64,000 nt of DNA from Calditrichota bacterium (lineage in GTDB: Bacteria > Calditrichota > Calditrichia > Calditrichales > J004): contig JAJRVW010000119.1 in NCBI GenBank assembly GCA_024277115.1, positions 1 through 64,000 on the forward strand. The letters are read 5' to 3'. Under the pieces are notes generated by a model. It did not search any database. It was not told the origin of the DNA and saw only the letters and a list, made by a program, of their open reading frames with translations. The position numbers were made by a program, and so were the translations under genes. The number at the start of each line of letters is the position of its first letter. Position 1 is the stretch's first letter. Below, one piece after another: positions 61,301 to 64,000 of the stretch.

Positions 61301-63065
61301 AGAGAGCACAAAGCAAATAATCATTAAGGGGCTTGCCACAGCCCCGGGAATTGCTGTTGGTTCCGCTTATGTCTTTAAACCATTTGCCATTAACCTGACG
61401 GAGCTAGATTCGGTAGCGCCTTCTGCAGAAGAAGAGTGCGAGCAATTTAAAACTGCGCGGGCCAAGGTTTTAGAGCAGTTAAAATTTGCCTCCAAACAAA
61501 GTTTAGAGTCTTATGGTGATGAATTCTCGGACATATTTGATAGCCAAATTGCCTTTTTAAAAGACACCCTCTTGCTCGAAGAAATAAGCGCTAAAATTTA
61601 CGAGTCTAATCAATCGGCCGCTTACGCTGTTACCGCAGTCCTTTCGCAAAAAAGTAACCACTTTATCAACCTCGAAAACAGATACTTCCGCGAGCGTGCT
61701 TTTGATATAATCGACCTCAAACAAAAACTTCTCATGGCCCTGTTCGGGATTAAAATAGATTATCATCTTACGGCCCCATCAATCATTATCTCCGAGAACC
61801 TTTCACCAACCGATACAGTCAATTTTAACCGGAACTTAATCCTTGGTTTTTTAACGGACCAGGGAGGGAAAACGTCGCATTCGGCGATCCTGGCGCGGGG
61901 TTTGAAAATTCCATCGGTCGTAAATGGTAAGGGGCTTTCCAAGGTCATTAAAAATGGCGATGAAATAATCCTGGATGGTTTTGAGGGGACGATCGTCATT
62001 AACCCGGAGCCTGAAACACGGGGGCGCTATCTTGAACTAAAAGAAAATTATGGGCAGCGGCAGGCCGTGCTTGTTGCAGAGAATGTTAAAGAGGCGGTCA
62101 CCAAAGATAATACTAAGATAAATTTGCTGGCCAATATCGAATTTGCCCACGAGCTTTCGGAAGTTACAGGGTATGATGCAGACGGTATCGGGCTTTTCCG
62201 GACAGAGGCTTTATTTATCGAAAACAATTCTGTACCGTCTGAGCAAGAACAATTTAAAATCTATAAAAAAATAGCCAAAAGCTTAGAGAAAGGTTTTTTT
62301 GTAATTCGTACCATTGACCTTGGTGGGGATAAATTGCTTGAAGGGTTGACCGATGCCGAAGAGTCCAATCCTTTTTTAGGTTGGCGTGCCATCCGTTTTT
62401 GCCTGGATAACCCGCAAATATTTAAGCCGCAGTTACGGGCAATTTTACGCGCTTCGGCACATGGCAATGTGCGTATTCTTTTACCCATGATAAGTTCTAT
62501 CTCAGAAATATTACAGGTAAAAGAATTGCTAAGCGAAACCAGGCACGAGTTGCAAACAAAAGGGTTTAAAATCCCATCCAAAGTAGAATTGGGTGTGATG
62601 ATCGAAACACCGTCCGCCGCAATCATGGCGCCGACAATCGGGAAATATGTAGATTTTTTAAGCATCGGGAGTAATGACCTGACCCAGTACACATTGGCTG
62701 TTGACCGGACTAATTCAAAGGTTGCCCATAGTTACAGTTCTTTCGATCCCGCAGTGATCCGGCTTATGCACTCTGCGACGAATGCGGGGATTGCCAATAA
62801 TATTCCTGTTTCAATTTGTGGCGAGTTTGCCAGTGTGCCATCTGCCGTGCCGCTTCTTTTAGCCATGGGCCTGCGTAGCCTCAGCGTTACACCGCATTTT
62901 ATTCCGCGTATAAAAAAAATTATTCGCTCGGTTCATATTAAGTCTTGTATTAAATTATATGATAAAATTCAGACACTGCATTCAGCATCAGAAATTGAAC
63001 ATGAATGTGATGAATTTATCCAAACACATGTTCCGGAATTATCTATTTCAAAGGAGGATATTTAG
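61290..63065 (+). CDS. ptsI: PTS enzyme I (phosphoenolpyruvate-protein phosphotransferase)
   Basis: 591 residues from ATG 61290; the ATT/ACA-region start in the track (61275) adds five residues. Phospho-His domain with GGKTSHSAILARGLKIPSVV (active His in TSHSAI), then the PEP-binding TIM barrel with GIGLFRTEALFIE, RTIDLGGDKL, NPFLGWRAIRFCL, LGVMIETPSAAIMA, FLSIGSNDLTQYTLAVDR and SICGEFAS holding the catalytic Cys. It starts the PTS cascade by taking phosphate from PEP. Its last codons hold the AAAGGAGG ribosome site of the next gene. Confidence 0.95.
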   Translation: MKNKESTKQIIIKGLATAPGIAVGSAYVFKPFAINLTELDSVAPSAEEECEQFKTARAKVLEQLKFASKQSLESYGDEFSDIFDSQIAFLKDTLLLEEISAKIYESNQSAAYAVTAVLSQKSNHFINLENRYFRERAFDIIDLKQKLLMALFGIKIDYHLTAPSIIISENLSPTDTVNFNRNLILGFLTDQGGKTSHSAILARGLKIPSVVNGKGLSKVIKNGDEIILDGFEGTIVINPEPETRGRYLELKENYGQRQAVLVAENVKEAVTKDNTKINLLANIEFAHELSEVTGYDADGIGLFRTEALFIENNSVPSEQEQFKIYKKIAKSLEKGFFVIRTIDLGGDKLLEGLTDAEESNPFLGWRAIRFCLDNPQIFKPQLRAILRASAHGNVRILLPMISSISEILQVKELLSETRHELQTKGFKIPSKVELGVMIETPSAAIMAPTIGKYVDFLSIGSNDLTQYTLAVDRTNSKVAHSYSSFDPAVIRLMHSATNAGIANNIPVSICGEFASVPSAVPLLLAMGLRSLSVTPHFIPRIKKIIRSVHIKSCIKLYDKIQTLHSASEIEHECDEFIQTHVPELSISKEDI

Positions 63066-63067
63066 CT

Positions 63068-64000
63068 ATGTTTTCACACGATAAATCGGGATTCAAACAA
63101 TTATTATTAGATTTTTATAAACAGATTGATACCGCGGATGAGATAGTAAATTCTGCACATATCAAGATTGATGCGTCAAGGGTTAAAAATATTTTATATT
63201 TTGGCATGGGTGGCTCGGCCATTTCCGGCGATCTTTTAAACGATATTTTATTTAAAGAGTTGAAAGTGCCCATCAAGGTAGTACGGGGCTATATGTGCCC
63301 ACAGTTTTGTTCGGAGGAGACACTTGTAATTATCTCAAGCTATTCGGGTAATACGGAGGAGACAATCAGCGCGGCAAATATGGCTGCAGAAAGCGGTGCG
63401 CAGTTTTTAGCCGTCACATCGGGTGGTACAATAGGTGATTTGGCCAAACAGCATGGTTGGAGCAGAATTAATCTGCCGGAAGGTTTTCCACCGCGACAAG
63501 CTTTAGGCGTTATGTTCTTTTCACTTTATCATGCGCTCGGCAAAGCTGGCCTTACAGATAATTACACTGCAGATTTAAGCAATTTACGCAAATTCGCCAT
63601 TCACGAGATTTCCAAGCACGATACACTAAAACACGATGGACATGTTCTTGCGCAGGAGTTGGCGCGTACGATCCTTCACAACTTACCTGTAATTTATTCC
63701 ACTTCGCCCTTTTTAAAAACAGTTTCGCGTCGCTGGCAAAACCAGTTGCACGAAAACTCAAAATCATTAGCATTTTGCAATGTAATCCCAGAAATGAACC
63801 ACAACGAAATTGTAGGCTGGGAAATGGAGAGCGATATGAAAAAATCCATTATCGCTGTTTTCCTTGAAAATGAAGAAGTCCATCCACGTATACGCGAACG
63901 CATCGAACTTTCTAAAACAATCATTAAAGAGAACGGTGCAAAGGTCGTGGATGTGTATGCTTCGGGGAAAACGATCCTTGAAAAAGTGTTCTCATTGATC
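63068..64000 (+). CDS. Bifunctional phosphoglucose/phosphomannose isomerase, 3' end outside window
   Basis: The frame from ATG 63068 is open to the window end (311 codons) and is absent from the ORF track because it has no stop here. SIS-domain motifs are clear: FGMGGSAISGDLL, ISSYSGNTEETISA, LPEGFPPRQALGVMFFSLYH, and NHNEIVGWE. These match the PGI/PMI family (usual length about 325-350), so only the C-terminal tail is missing. It interconverts glucose-6-P, mannose-6-P and fructose-6-P, the expected next step after uptake by a mannose-type PTS, which fits its place 2 bases behind ptsI. Confidence 0.93.
   Translation, partial: MFSHDKSGFKQLLLDFYKQIDTADEIVNSAHIKIDASRVKNILYFGMGGSAISGDLLNDILFKELKVPIKVVRGYMCPQFCSEETLVIISSYSGNTEETISAANMAAESGAQFLAVTSGGTIGDLAKQHGWSRINLPEGFPPRQALGVMFFSLYHALGKAGLTDNYTADLSNLRKFAIHEISKHDTLKHDGHVLAQELARTILHNLPVIYSTSPFLKTVSRRWQNQLHENSKSLAFCNVIPEMNHNEIVGWEMESDMKKSIIAVFLENEEVHPRIRERIELSKTIIKENGAKVVDVYASGKTILEKVFSLI

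Overview
The window looks like the chromosome of a Gram-negative bacterium of the FCB group, most like the Calditrichota / KSB1 / Ignavibacteriota side rather than classical Bacteroidota. This is inferred from secreted proteins ending in the NYPNPFNP-type C-terminal sorting domain, a TonB-dependent receptor with a carboxypeptidase-regulatory-like N-terminal domain, a PorZ-like propeller protein, a TolC/MacA/FtsX export cluster and GGAGG-type ribosome binding sites. No rRNA, CRISPR array or phage structural gene is seen.

Left end (1-6.7 kb): the tail of a DUF3160-like secreted protein with a frameshift, then a giant subtilisin-like protease. The protease carries nine cadherin-like units of almost exactly 291 bp, two divergent units and a C-terminal sorting domain, and is cut by one in-frame TAA. 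From 6.8 to 11.1 kb lies an AT-rich accessory island on the minus strand: a broken BRO-N/Fic gene and a broken GHKL-ATPase/nuclease (defence-type) gene, separated by an attC-like imperfect palindrome.

11.2-24 kb: EamA transporter, HDOD protein, a tRNA operon (Pro-Arg-His-Glu) with a consensus promoter and terminator, followed by a tandem array of tiny GIY-YIG units that each end in a truncated tRNA-Glu. Then come housekeeping genes: rdgB, an ECF sigma factor, nnrDE, nadE, rsmI, tmk, a C-terminal processing protease and cca. A 197-bp inverted-repeat element sits between rsmI and tmk.

24-31.4 kb: Yip1 protein and a TolC-MacA-ABC ATPase-FtsX-FtsX export operon. The ATPase has a stop codon in place of the Walker B glutamate, and a dead four-helix-bundle (S23/IVP-type) insertion lies between the two permeases. 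31.4-36.6 kb is a minus-strand thiamin salvage operon led by a TPP riboswitch with a terminator: TonB receptor, thiamin pyrophosphokinase and an SSS-family symporter. 36.6-46.3 kb is a long minus-strand run: sigma-54 response regulator, NUDIX, ribD, ribE, ribBA, ribH, PorZ-like protein, recN.

46.3-64 kb: signalling genes (SpoIIE-type phosphatase, Cache histidine kinase, and a REC-DUF4388-metallo-beta-lactamase-like regulator that has lost its metal ligands), two unrecognised genes, mrp, a SUMF1-type lipoprotein, a TPP II-like subtilase, a lipoprotein resembling a dead DUF922 protease, and a mannose-family PTS cluster (IIC broken, IID, HPr, EI) running into a bifunctional phosphoglucose/phosphomannose isomerase cut by the window end.

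A recurrent feature is lesions in otherwise conserved frames: in-frame stops in the giant subtilase, the GHKL gene, the ABC ATPase and (three) the S23 relic, and single-base shifts in the DUF3160, Fic, GHKL and PTS IIC genes. Whether these are real decay, recoding or consensus errors cannot be decided from sequence alone.
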